A stretch of 63,516 bases of DNA from Planctomycetota bacterium (GTDB lineage Bacteria > Planctomycetota > UBA1135). This document shows positions 19,164 to 26,681 of this stretch, one piece after another (within the stretch, counting starts at the first letter, position 1; each line of letters starts with the position of its first letter). The translations under genes and the position numbers were made by a program. Where the stretch lies: the NCBI GenBank assembly GCA_002705055.1, contig PAHY01000036.1:1-63516 (forward strand). The letters run 5' to 3'. The notes beneath the pieces are model-generated. The model was not told the origin of the DNA. It was given only the letters and a program-made list of their open reading frames with translations, and did not search any database.

Positions 19164-20288
19164 CTAGCGACTGCTTCCCGCCACGACCTCGCTGCCCTCG
19201 GCGCACTGCGGGACCACCGGCTCGGGCGACCAGTCGAAGAGCACCAGCTCCGAGCAGAAGGCCGGGCCCATGGCCAGAATCATGCCGAGCGCGTCCTCGC
19301 CGGGCGAACCTTGGCGCAGCGTCTCTTCGAGCACCATCAGCACCGAGGTGCTCGACAGGTTGCCCTGCTCGGCGAGGGTCTTCCAGGCCAGCGAGACGGC
19401 GTCGCGCCCCAGACCCAGACCTTTGGCCAGGCCGTCCAGCACCTTGGGGCCACCCGGATGGCAGACCCAGCTGTCGATCTCTTCGCGCTCGATGCCGTGC
19501 TCGAGCAGGAAGGCGTCGAGGCCCGGAGCGACCTGCGACTCCGCGATCCGCGGCACCGCCGGGGACAGCACGATGTCGAAGCCGCGCTCCGAGATCCGCC
19601 AACCCATGACGTCTTCGGTGTCGTGATAGAAGATCGAGCGGGTATCGCGCACGCGCAGGCCGCCGGCTTCCATCTTGCGGGCGCGCTCTTCGCCCAGGAC
19701 CACCACGGCCGCGGCGCCGTCGCCGAACAGGCCGCAGGAGATCAGGTTGGCGACCGAGTGATCCTCCGCCTGGAAGGTAAGCGAGCTGAGCTCGACCGAG
19801 ACCAGCACGGCGACCTGATCCGGGAAAGCGCGCACATAGTCGACGGCGCGCGCGATGCCGGCGGCACCCGCGACGCAGCCCAATCCAAAGATGGGGACGC
19901 GCTTGATGTCGCTGCGGAACCGCATCTTGTTGGCGAGCCGCGCGTCCAGGGACGGACTGGCCACCCCGGTGATGGACACCGCGAAGATCGCGTCGATGTC
20001 CTGCGGGCTCAGCCCGAGCGGCTCCAGGGCGCGACGCAGGGCTTTCTCGCCCAGGTCGACGGAGGTCTTGATCCAGGCGTCGTTCGCCTCGCCAAAGCTG
20101 CGCGGCTTGCCGTACTCCTCGAGCGGCAGCGCCAGGTGACGGGTCTCGACCTGCGTGTTCGCGTGCAGCTGGGGCAGGCGGTTGACGATGGAAGGATGAT
20201 CGGCCCAGATCTCCTGCAGCTTCGCGCAGATGTCGGTCTGCGCGTACTGATGCTCAGGAAGGGCACGTGCGACGGAGGCAATTCTCAT
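19164..20288 (-). CDS. Type III polyketide synthase (alkylresorcinol/alkylpyrone synthase-like)
   Basis: Iteratively extends a fatty-acyl starter with malonyl-CoA and cyclises it to a phenolic lipid or pyrone. The full catalytic triad is present: Cys138 in FGLGCVAGAAG, His277 in VCHPGGPKVL and Asn310 in EQGNLSSTS, with CGLFGDGAAA and the terminal MAGPAF-like AMGPAF. Start set at ATG 20288 (374 aa, normal length), which overlaps the methyltransferase stop by 4 bases. The frame continues upstream to 21170, but only as shadow sequence. Last gene of a five-gene operon. The neighbouring ICMT-like enzyme and flavoprotein mirror the srsABC and bpsAB loci of Streptomyces and Bacillus. Confidence 0.92.
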   Translation of the reverse strand: MRIASVARALPEHQYAQTDICAKLQEIWADHPSIVNRLPQLHANTQVETRHLALPLEEYGKPRSFGEANDAWIKTSVDLGEKALRRALEPLGLSPQDIDAIFAVSITGVASPSLDARLANKMRFRSDIKRVPIFGLGCVAGAAGIARAVDYVRAFPDQVAVLVSVELSSLTFQAEDHSVANLISCGLFGDGAAAVVVLGEERARKMEAGGLRVRDTRSIFYHDTEDVMGWRISERGFDIVLSPAVPRIAESQVAPGLDAFLLEHGIEREEIDSWVCHPGGPKVLDGLAKGLGLGRDAVSLAWKTLAEQGNLSSTSVLMVLEETLRQGSPGEDALGMILAMGPAFCSELVLFDWSPEPVVPQCAEGSEVVAGSSR

Positions 20289-21028
20289 GGAAACAACCGA
20301 GGGATGAAGTAAGGAACTCGGCGTTGATACCGAGCGAACTCCTCGCCGTGAAGCGCGCGGAAGCGCTGCTCCTTGTGCAGCGGACCCAACAGGCAATAGC
20401 CAGTCCACAGCAGGGCGAGAAGAAGGTGATCCGGAGTCCAGACGGGTCCGGTCCAAAGGGTGAGCGCGAAGCCCAGGTAGATGGGCTGGCGGCTGCGCCG
20501 GAACAGGCCGCGCGCCGGCATCGCGGGGTAGCGCGGCGGCGCGCCGCGCCACATCGCGGTCCAGCCGATCGATCCCGTCTGCAGGCCCAGCCCTGCGTCC
20601 AGCAGCGCCTTGCCCAAGAACAGCCAGGACAGGAGAAAGGCCGCCGTCGCGATCGCGCTGAAACTGCCCCCCGGCATTCTCCAGACGAAATCGGACGGCG
20701 ACCAGAACACGAACACCGCGAGCAGCTGCCAGGACGCCACGGTCGCGTAGAGGGTCGGGGTGAGGGTGCTGCCCCAGGCGCGCGGAGCGAAGCGCGCCAG
20801 CAAGCGACGGCCGCGTGGCGTCAGCAGCCAGGAGTGCAGCAGCGGAAACTGCGCGAGCAGCAGCAGGTTGGCGGCCCACGCCGCTCCGCCGTGCAGCGGG
20901 CCTAGGCCCGACTGCATGCCGCTGTACAGCCCGAACACCATGGCGAGGATCGCGGCGGCGAAGCTCAGATGGCAGACGAGGCCGTAGGCAAGCGCGATGG
21001 CGCGGCGCGGTTTGGCGGCGAGGCTCAT
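20285..21028 (-). CDS. ICMT/NnrU-like integral-membrane methyltransferase
   Basis: The 247-residue protein has about six membrane helices (e.g. IALAYGLVCHLSFAAAILAMVF, AAWAANLLLLAQFPLLHSWLL, LFLGKALLDAGL) and the C-terminal signature of isoprenylcysteine carboxyl methyltransferases: SRQPIYLGF, then KEQRFRALHGEEFARYQRRVPYFIPRL. In SrsB (Streptomyces) and BpsB (Bacillus), this family O-methylates the phenolic or pyrone lipid made by the adjacent type III PKS. Four-base overlaps on both sides place it between the UbiG-like methyltransferase and the PKS. N-terminal half divergent. Confidence 0.85.
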   Translation of the reverse strand: MSLAAKPRRAIALAYGLVCHLSFAAAILAMVFGLYSGMQSGLGPLHGGAAWAANLLLLAQFPLLHSWLLTPRGRRLLARFAPRAWGSTLTPTLYATVASWQLLAVFVFWSPSDFVWRMPGGSFSAIATAAFLLSWLFLGKALLDAGLGLQTGSIGWTAMWRGAPPRYPAMPARGLFRRSRQPIYLGFALTLWTGPVWTPDHLLLALLWTGYCLLGPLHKEQRFRALHGEEFARYQRRVPYFIPRLFP

Positions 21029-21738
21029 GCTTCGAGCCTCCGCAGGAAGGCGTGATAGCCGGGGCCGCGACGGGCACGACGCAGGTGAATCGTCCAGCTG
21101 CGCAGCGTGGCGAAGATCGCCGGCCGCTCGCGCTGCAGCGACCGCAGCACCAGGCCATGCTCCTTCCCAAAGACCGTCAGTTCAGCGGGGCGCACGAAGA
21201 GGCGGCCGTCGTGGGTGCCGCGCGGCACGAGACCCAGGCCTTCCGCCAAAGTCACCACGGTGAAACGACTCCACCAGCTGCGGTCGAAGGTGTTGACGAA
21301 CAGCTCGCCGCCGGGGCGCAGGATGCGCGCCGCTTCGGCGATCGCTTCGCTCGGCTGCTCGATGTGCTCCAGCACATCCGACATGACGACGAAGTCGGCG
21401 CTCGCTGCCTCCAGGCCGGTCTGCCGCAGGTCGCCGGTCTGGAACTGCGCGTCCAGCCCACGCTCGGCCGCCGCCTGGCGCGCCGCCTCGACCGAACCGG
21501 GCGACTGATCGATCCCCTGGACCTCCGCACCGGCCGCGGCCAGCGCCAGGCTGACGCCGCCGCCGCCGCATCCTAGGTCGACCAAGCGCGCGCCCTGCAG
21601 ATGCTCCCCCCACTCCCATCGCATGCACCCGGCGTGGAAGTTCCCCACCGAGTGCAGCGAACGGAAGAAGCGATCGGAACGATCCCACCACGCGGAGGCG
21701 TGGCGTTCGTAGATCTGCAGGTCGTTGGCCGCGCTCAT
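21025..21738 (-). CDS. UbiG-like SAM-dependent methyltransferase
   Basis: The 237-residue class I methyltransferase shows WWDRSDRFFRSLHSVGNFHAGCMRW at the N-terminus, motif I LVDLGCGGGGVSLALA, GIDQS, motif post-I, FVVMSDVLEHIEQP and ILRPGGELFVNTFDR. UbiG family members O-methylate hydroxylated lipid-linked aromatic rings, fitting modification of the phenolic lipid made by the operon's PKS. It could act on a ubiquinone precursor instead, but no ubi genes adjoin it. Four-base overlaps both sides. Confidence 0.88.
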   Translation of the reverse strand: MSAANDLQIYERHASAWWDRSDRFFRSLHSVGNFHAGCMRWEWGEHLQGARLVDLGCGGGGVSLALAAAGAEVQGIDQSPGSVEAARQAAAERGLDAQFQTGDLRQTGLEAASADFVVMSDVLEHIEQPSEAIAEAARILRPGGELFVNTFDRSWWSRFTVVTLAEGLGLVPRGTHDGRLFVRPAELTVFGKEHGLVLRSLQRERPAIFATLRSWTIHLRRARRGPGYHAFLRRLEA

Positions 21739-22154
21739 CCCTCGATCTCCCGGCGCAGAATCACCGCGCCTTCCTCGCCGGTGAGTCGCAGCCAGCCATC
21801 GGCCGTCATCTCGACCGTGGCCGGCGCGGCCTCGTCCAACTGCAGATGGTCGGCCTGGTAGGACCAGTGGCCGGTCAGCACTTCAAAGTGCGGCGGCGCG
21901 CCGTCGATCAGCGCGGCGCCGGTGTAGTTGCCTTCCGCGTCGAAGCGGTAGACCAGCTTGAGCAGCACCCCGGCGACCGCGCCGCTGAGGTGCTCGGAGA
22001 CATAGGTCCCGGGGATTGCCTCCGCGGCGGCCGGGCTCCACTGCAGGTCCTCGTAGCCCATCACCAGCGAGCGATCCCCCGGGTCCACCACGCTCGGCGC
22101 GATGCAGGAGGTGCCCAGCAGCAGCAGGCTCAACAGCGTGGCGGAGCGACGCAT
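21735..22154 (-). CDS. Lipoprotein, lipocalin-like small beta-barrel
   Basis: The 139-residue protein has a lipoprotein signal ending in LLGTSC (Cys17), then a single domain of short beta strands: IPGTYVSEHL, LVYRFDAEGNYTGAALI, FEVLTGHWSYQADHLQLDE, TVEMTADGWLRLTGEEGAVILRRE. This pattern suggests a lipocalin-like barrel, which would suit carriage of a hydrophobic product. Its ATG shares a base with the stop of the YceI gene and it overlaps the methyltransferase by 4 bases, so it belongs to the PKS operon. The fold assignment is by pattern only. Confidence 0.7.
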   Translation of the reverse strand: MRRSATLLSLLLLGTSCIAPSVVDPGDRSLVMGYEDLQWSPAAAEAIPGTYVSEHLSGAVAGVLLKLVYRFDAEGNYTGAALIDGAPPHFEVLTGHWSYQADHLQLDEAAPATVEMTADGWLRLTGEEGAVILRREIEG

Positions 22155-23278
22155 CAGTTCGCCTCCTCGGCGCGCACGCGGGCGCGCAGGCGCACCCAGA
22201 CGCGGACTTCCTCTTCCATCGTGATGACCCCCAGCTTGTTGGGCACCGGAACCTCGTAGTCGGGCAGGCTCAGCGGCATCTCGCCTTCGATCACCAGACG
22301 GCGGGCGTCGTCGACCTGCGCGGAGACGGGCAGCTCGACGTCCACGGTCTTGCCGCGGATGGTCATCCGACCGGTCAGCGTGCCCGCCACGCTCTTCTTC
22401 GCGGCGTCGACCTGCGGGGCGCGGAAGCCGGTGAGGACGAAGCGGATCTCGGGATGCTGCTCGGCCTCGAGGTGCTCGAGCATGGCTTCGTCACGGCCCT
22501 CCAGACCGGTGATCAGCGAGTCCGCGCGCACTTGCAGCTCGCCCTCCACCCCCTGCTCGGGATGGGCCAGATCGACCGTGAACTTGCCCTGCACCTTCTC
22601 CGAGATGCCGGTGAAGTCGTGCAGCGTGGTCTTCGCGTCGAAGCCGACGCGGGACAGGTCGCTCAGGATCTCAAAGCTCTGCTCGCCTTCGAAGTGGAAG
22701 TCACGATCCGGCAGGGAGAAGGCCAGGAAGCTCTTGCGGGCGGGCGGCTGCGCGGGAGCCTCGGGTTCCGGCCCCGGGATCACTTCCGGCTCCGGCGCCG
22801 GCTCGGGGATCTGCACGTCGATCGGCTCCGTCTCCGTCAGCAGCGCCGTCGTGACCGTCGTCTCTGCCGGCTGCACACCCTGACGGAGCTGCCCGGCGAG
22901 CGCTTCGACCTGACGCAAGCTGCTCTGCAGCGCGCCGACGGCCTCCCGTGCCGCCAGCGCCGCGGGCATCGCGCGCTCCAGGGCAGCAAGGCGCTCTCCG
23001 GTACGCGCCGCGTCGACTGCGGCACGGTCCCCCTCCTCGGCGAGCGCGGTCGCGAGCAGCTGGAAGTTCGAACCCAAGGCTTCGACGAGCGTGTCGAGGT
23101 CGGCCGAGAGTGTGTTCAGCCGATCCTCCAGCAGCGCGACCTCCTGGTTCGCCTCTGCCCCTTCCTCCTGAATGACGACGCGGAGCTTGGTCTTGACCTG
23201 CGACCAGGCAAACAGACCCAGCGCGGTCCAAGCAAGCACCGCGAAGATGCCGACTGCGGGGAAGAACTTCTTGAGCAT
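22154..23278 (-). CDS. Membrane-anchored coiled-coil protein with C-terminal YceI domain
   Basis: The 374-residue protein has an N-terminal membrane anchor (about 5-25), a long Leu/Ala/Glu coiled-coil (about 35-135), a Pro/Glu-rich linker (about 140-180) and a YceI-like domain (about 185-365) with SRVGFDAKTTLHDFTGISEKVQGKFTVD, LITGLEGRDEAMLEHLEAEQHPEIRFVL, GTLTGRMTIRGKTVDVELPV and TMEEEVRVWVRLRARV. YceI domains bind long-chain isoprenoid-type lipids, suggesting a periplasmic carrier for the PKS product. First gene of the minus-strand operon. Its ATG at 23278 lies 1-2 bases after the start predicted from a sigma-54 promoter, so the mRNA may be leaderless. Confidence 0.85.
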   Translation of the reverse strand: MLKKFFPAVGIFAVLAWTALGLFAWSQVKTKLRVVIQEEGAEANQEVALLEDRLNTLSADLDTLVEALGSNFQLLATALAEEGDRAAVDAARTGERLAALERAMPAALAAREAVGALQSSLRQVEALAGQLRQGVQPAETTVTTALLTETEPIDVQIPEPAPEPEVIPGPEPEAPAQPPARKSFLAFSLPDRDFHFEGEQSFEILSDLSRVGFDAKTTLHDFTGISEKVQGKFTVDLAHPEQGVEGELQVRADSLITGLEGRDEAMLEHLEAEQHPEIRFVLTGFRAPQVDAAKKSVAGTLTGRMTIRGKTVDVELPVSAQVDDARRLVIEGEMPLSLPDYEVPVPNKLGVITMEEEVRVWVRLRARVRAEEAN

Positions 23279-23289
23279 GCGGCGCTTGA

Positions 23290-23306
23290 TGCAAGCACCG
23301 TGCCAA
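23290..23306 (-). promoter_or_regulatory. Sigma-54 promoter of the YceI-PKS operon
   Basis: The minus strand reads TTGGCACGGTGCTTGCA (23306-23290), an exact match to the consensus YTGGCACGNNNNTTGCW, with the required 10 bases between GG (-24) and GC (-12). Transcription should start near 23280, immediately before the ATG at 23278. A facing copy controls the MMPL operon. Confidence 0.88.
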
Positions 23307-23352
23307 GTCGAATCTCCCGTGCAGCGCCGGAGAATCAGCCGAATCGGACAGG

Positions 23353-23394
23353 CTTGCCGGTCGGACTTACCGGCGGCCGGTAAGACTTACCGGC
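23353..23394. promoter_or_regulatory. Enhancer/operator cluster of CTTACCGGC half-sites between the divergent sigma-54 promoters
   Basis: CTTACCGGC (23366-23374), one base, GCCGGTAAG (23376-23384) form a perfect 19-bp palindrome. A third CTTACCGGC follows at 23386-23394, exactly 20 bases after the first, and an imperfect copy CTTGCCGGT lies at 23353-23361. The centre is about 85-95 bases upstream of both predicted start sites, the usual place for NtrC-type activator sites. The likely binder is the sigma-54 activator at 28187. Confidence 0.75.
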
Positions 23395-23433
23395 CGAGTC
23401 ACGGCGAAGGCGGTCCCAGGCGCCGTCCGGAGA

Positions 23434-23449
23434 TGGCACGTCAGTTGCA
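23434..23449 (+). promoter_or_regulatory. Sigma-54 promoter of the MMPL exporter operon
   Basis: TGGCACGTCAGTTGCA at 23434-23449 matches the sigma-54 consensus, with GG and GC ten bases apart. The start would be near 23460, directly before the GTG start codon at 23461. After TTGCATC, both this and the divergent promoter continue with AAGCGC-like sequence. Confidence 0.88.
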
Positions 23450-23460
23450 TCCAAGCGCGC

Positions 23461-25425
23461 GTGACCTCGCGTCGTGCAGCCTGGCTTCGGATCGCAAGCT
23501 CGATCCCCCTGCTTCTGCTTGCTCTCCTGGGCAAGGCGAAGCTGCAGATCGACGTCGAGAACCTGGCGATGAAGTCGCGCGGCACCGCCGAGGAGCGCGT
23601 CGCCGAAGACCTCGCCGCGCAGTTCGACCCCGCGCCGCGCATCTTCCTGCTCGCGACCGCGATCGCGCCCGCCCTGCTTGAAGCGATCGACGACCAAGCG
23701 GTCGATGCGTGGATTCAGGCCCTCCGGGATTCCCCGGCGACGCGCAGCGTGGATCGGCTGCCCACCCCCGAGGTCTCTCAGGTCTGTCTCGCGGTCGTGC
23801 CCGTTCTGGATGAGCTCGGCCGCTACGCCGCGTCTTGCGATTCCATCGTCGCCCTAGCCCGCGCCGAGCAGCCCGCGAGCCACCGACTCGCGATCGGCGG
23901 CGTCCCGGTGGTCGAAGTCGCGATCGCGCGCGCGCTCAGCGAGGAACGCGCCTGGATTCTGCCCTGGATTGTGCTGGGCCTGGCCGCGGTGCTCTTCGGG
24001 GTGTATCGCCACCCCAGCCTGGTGCTCGCCGGGCTGCTCTCGCCGCTGCTGGGCACGCTGCTGCTCGAGGGAATCCAGGGATGGTGGGGATGGGGTGTGG
24101 ATCCGGTCTCGGCGCTGCTGGGGCCGACCGTGCTCACCGTGGGGGTCGCGTCCAGCGTGCACCTGATCGAGCGCACCCGCCGCCTGCTTCGCGAGGGGCA
24201 TGCCCCCGCAGCTGCCACGCGCCGTGCCGCCCGCGCCCTACGCATGCCGATGGCGCTGACCGTCCTCACCACCGCCGCTGGCTTTCTCGGCCTGGGCGCC
24301 AGCCCAATCCCAGCCGTGGTGCGGTTTGGCTGGCTGGCCTGCGTGGGCATTCTGATCGTGGTCAGCGCGACGCTGTTCTACCTGCCGCCGCTGCTGCGCA
24401 TCCTGCCGCTCGGGCGCAGCGTGCACGCTCCCGCTGCTGCCGCAGGTCGGAATCTGCCTCCGCACAACCCGCGCAGCGCGGCGGCTTGGGCCACTGCGCT
24501 CTGCGTCGTGCTGTTCCTTGCCGGTGCCTTGGAGATGCAAGGAACGCGCGTGGACAGCGATCCGCTCCAGGTGCTGCCGACGACGCACCCGGTGCGCCAG
24601 GATGCCGCGCGTTTCACCCAGCACCTTGGCGGCAGTGAGACCTTCTCACTGCTCCTGCCCGCGCAGGAAGACGCGCGCCACGCCGCCGCGCTGGGGCTAC
24701 TCGCTTCGGTGAGTTCCATGGATGGCGTGGTCGGTCCGTCCGCGCCGCCACAGCGCGCGGCGAGCGGCGCGCAACTGCTGAGCTTCCTGCTCGCGCCGGC
24801 GACCAGCGCAGAGCGTATTCGACTCTTTGATCATGCCGAGGAACTGGCGCGCGCCGCGGGCTGGCCGCAGGCTCACGCGACCGGTCTGAGCGTTCGGATG
24901 ACTCGCGACTCGCAGGCCCTCATTGCCGCGCAACGCCGCGGCGTCCTGGCGACCGCGGCCGCACTGTTCCTGGTCATGGCGATCGGCTTCCGCTCGCTGT
25001 GGTTGGGCTTCCTCGGCCTGATCCCCAACCTGCTCCCGCTGGTGGTTCTGCAGGGGGCACTGGCTTGGCTGGACCAGCCGTTGACGGTCGCCTCGTCGAT
25101 GATCGGCGTCGTGATGCTCGGCCTGGTGGTCGACGACACGATTCACCTGCTCCATGCCTTCCGCGAAGCGCGCGGGAGCGGACCGGAGCGGACCGATGCA
25201 GCGCTGCAGCTGGTCCGCCGCCCGATCGTGATCACGACCTCGGTCCTCTGCGTCGGCTTCGCCGCGACGGCGCTGGGCAGCCTCGAAGCCACCCGTGAGT
25301 TTGGGCTGCTGGCCGTCGCCACGCTGGTGCTGGCGCTGCTCGCGGACCTCTACGTCCTTCCCCTCCTGCTCGCCGGCGGACGCGCGCCGGCGCCCCACCT
25401 CCAAGCCTCCGAGTCGCTGTGCTGA
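23461..25425 (+). CDS. MMPL/RND-superfamily lipid exporter
   Basis: The 654-residue membrane protein has an N-terminal helix, a periplasmic loop, about five helices, a second periplasmic loop and a second set of helices. This is the duplicated RND layout. Diagnostic segments are GVASSVHLIERTRRLLREG and MLGLVVDDTIHLLHAFREARGSG, the helix-4/loop motifs of MMPL proteins with paired acidic residues. MMPL proteins export complex lipids, and here the divergent partner operon makes a probable phenolic lipid. Start is GTG 23461, just after the sigma-54 start site. The stop overlaps the start of the FAD oxidoreductase. Confidence 0.88.
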   Translation: MTSRRAAWLRIASSIPLLLLALLGKAKLQIDVENLAMKSRGTAEERVAEDLAAQFDPAPRIFLLATAIAPALLEAIDDQAVDAWIQALRDSPATRSVDRLPTPEVSQVCLAVVPVLDELGRYAASCDSIVALARAEQPASHRLAIGGVPVVEVAIARALSEERAWILPWIVLGLAAVLFGVYRHPSLVLAGLLSPLLGTLLLEGIQGWWGWGVDPVSALLGPTVLTVGVASSVHLIERTRRLLREGHAPAAATRRAARALRMPMALTVLTTAAGFLGLGASPIPAVVRFGWLACVGILIVVSATLFYLPPLLRILPLGRSVHAPAAAAGRNLPPHNPRSAAAWATALCVVLFLAGALEMQGTRVDSDPLQVLPTTHPVRQDAARFTQHLGGSETFSLLLPAQEDARHAAALGLLASVSSMDGVVGPSAPPQRAASGAQLLSFLLAPATSAERIRLFDHAEELARAAGWPQAHATGLSVRMTRDSQALIAAQRRGVLATAAALFLVMAIGFRSLWLGFLGLIPNLLPLVVLQGALAWLDQPLTVASSMIGVVMLGLVVDDTIHLLHAFREARGSGPERTDAALQLVRRPIVITTSVLCVGFAATALGSLEATREFGLLAVATLVLALLADLYVLPLLLAGGRAPAPHLQASESLC

Positions 25426-26651
25426 ACCCACCTACCTTTGACGCGCTGATCGTCGGCGCCGGTCCCGCCGGCAGCCACACGGCTCTGCGGCTGGCGCGCG
25501 CCGGCCATCGGGTCGGACTGCTCGATGCGCGCAGTTTCCCCCGCGCCAAGCCCTGCGGCGAGTTTTTGAGTCCCGCCTGCTTGCCGATGTTGCAGGAACT
25601 TGAGCTGCTGGATCCGCTGATCGACGCCGGCGCGGCGCAAGTGCGCGGCATGCACATCGCCAGCCCGGCCCACCAGACGCAGGGCGATTACAGCCCGCTC
25701 GGCGGCTACGCCAGTTCACACGGTCACGGCCTGGGGGTTCGCCGCGAGGTCCTCGATACGCTTGCAGTCGAGGCCGCGGGGAAGCACCCAGGCATCCGCC
25801 TGCTGCTGGGCTGGCGCGCCGAGCAGCCCTTGCGCGCGGAGGATGGCCGGGTCTGCGGTCTGACGGCGCGCGATCCGGAGGGTCATTCGGCGCCGCTGCG
25901 GGCCCGCTTTCTGATCGCCGCGGACGGCTTGCACAGCCGCATCGCCCGGGAGCTCGGCTGGAGTCGGCCGGCATCCACTCCGCCGCGCTTTGCGATCGTG
26001 GCCCGCTTTGACGAAGTTCCGGAGAGACAGATGGCGGGGCTGCACGTGCTGGGCCGCGACTACTTCGCCGCCTGCCCGATCGACGGCGGGAGCTACACCG
26101 CGAACCTCGTGGTGGACCGCGCGCAGATGCGCGGCGGACAACACGGTCTGCGCGCACTGTTTCAGGAGCGGCTGCAGGAAGCGCCGGTCCTCGCTCGCGT
26201 ACTGGGCGACCGGAAGCCCAGCGAAGCGCTGCTCGCCTGCGGTCCGCTGCGCTCGCGGACGCGCCGCACCACTGGCCCCGGAGCCGCCCTGGTCGGGGAC
26301 GCCTGCGGCTTCGTCGACCCGATGACGGGTGAAGGTCTCTATTACGCGATGCGCGGCGCCGCCCTGCTCGCCCCCGCCGTGGACTGCGCGCTGCGCGCCC
26401 CCACGCAAGAGGCCCGCGCGCTGCGTCGCTACGTCCGGGCGCGACGCCTCGAGTTTGGGCCGCGTTACGCACTGGCCCGCCTGCTGCAGCGCGGTCTCCG
26501 TCAGCCGGGCCTGCCCGATCGCGTCGTCGGCATGCTGCAGCGCTCACCGCGGGTGCAGGCCCTGCTGCTCGGGCTGACCGGGGACTATCTACCCCCTTCC
26601 GCGCTGCTCCGGCCGTCCGTGTGGCGCGCTGCCGGGCAGCCTTCGACTTGA
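25419..26651 (+). CDS. FAD-dependent oxidoreductase (geranylgeranyl-reductase/aromatic hydroxylase-like)
   Basis: The 410-residue flavoprotein has the N-terminal Rossmann FAD motif VGAGPAGSHTALRLARAGHRVGLLDAR, a substrate-side KPCGEFLSPAC segment, the DG motif FLIAADGLHSRIAREL and the second FAD motif ALVGDACGFVDPMTGEGLYYAMRGAALLA. The set is shared by geranylgeranyl reductases and UbiH/SrsC-type hydroxylases. Next to a type III PKS and methyltransferases, it most likely hydroxylates the phenolic ring or reduces the lipid, like SrsC. The GTG start at 25419 overlaps the exporter's stop by 7 bases. A truncated N-terminus starting inside the motif would not work, so the start is firm. Confidence 0.88.
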   Translation: MLNPPTFDALIVGAGPAGSHTALRLARAGHRVGLLDARSFPRAKPCGEFLSPACLPMLQELELLDPLIDAGAAQVRGMHIASPAHQTQGDYSPLGGYASSHGHGLGVRREVLDTLAVEAAGKHPGIRLLLGWRAEQPLRAEDGRVCGLTARDPEGHSAPLRARFLIAADGLHSRIARELGWSRPASTPPRFAIVARFDEVPERQMAGLHVLGRDYFAACPIDGGSYTANLVVDRAQMRGGQHGLRALFQERLQEAPVLARVLGDRKPSEALLACGPLRSRTRRTTGPGAALVGDACGFVDPMTGEGLYYAMRGAALLAPAVDCALRAPTQEARALRRYVRARRLEFGPRYALARLLQRGLRQPGLPDRVVGMLQRSPRVQALLLGLTGDYLPPSALLRPSVWRAAGQPST

Positions 26652-26681
26652 TCCTTGGCCTTCCGCCGGACTGCACGCACA

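Noticed and set aside
20289..21170. N-terminal extension of the type III PKS
   Set aside because: It runs antiparallel-free through two methyltransferase genes in another frame; 374 residues from ATG 20288 is the family length.
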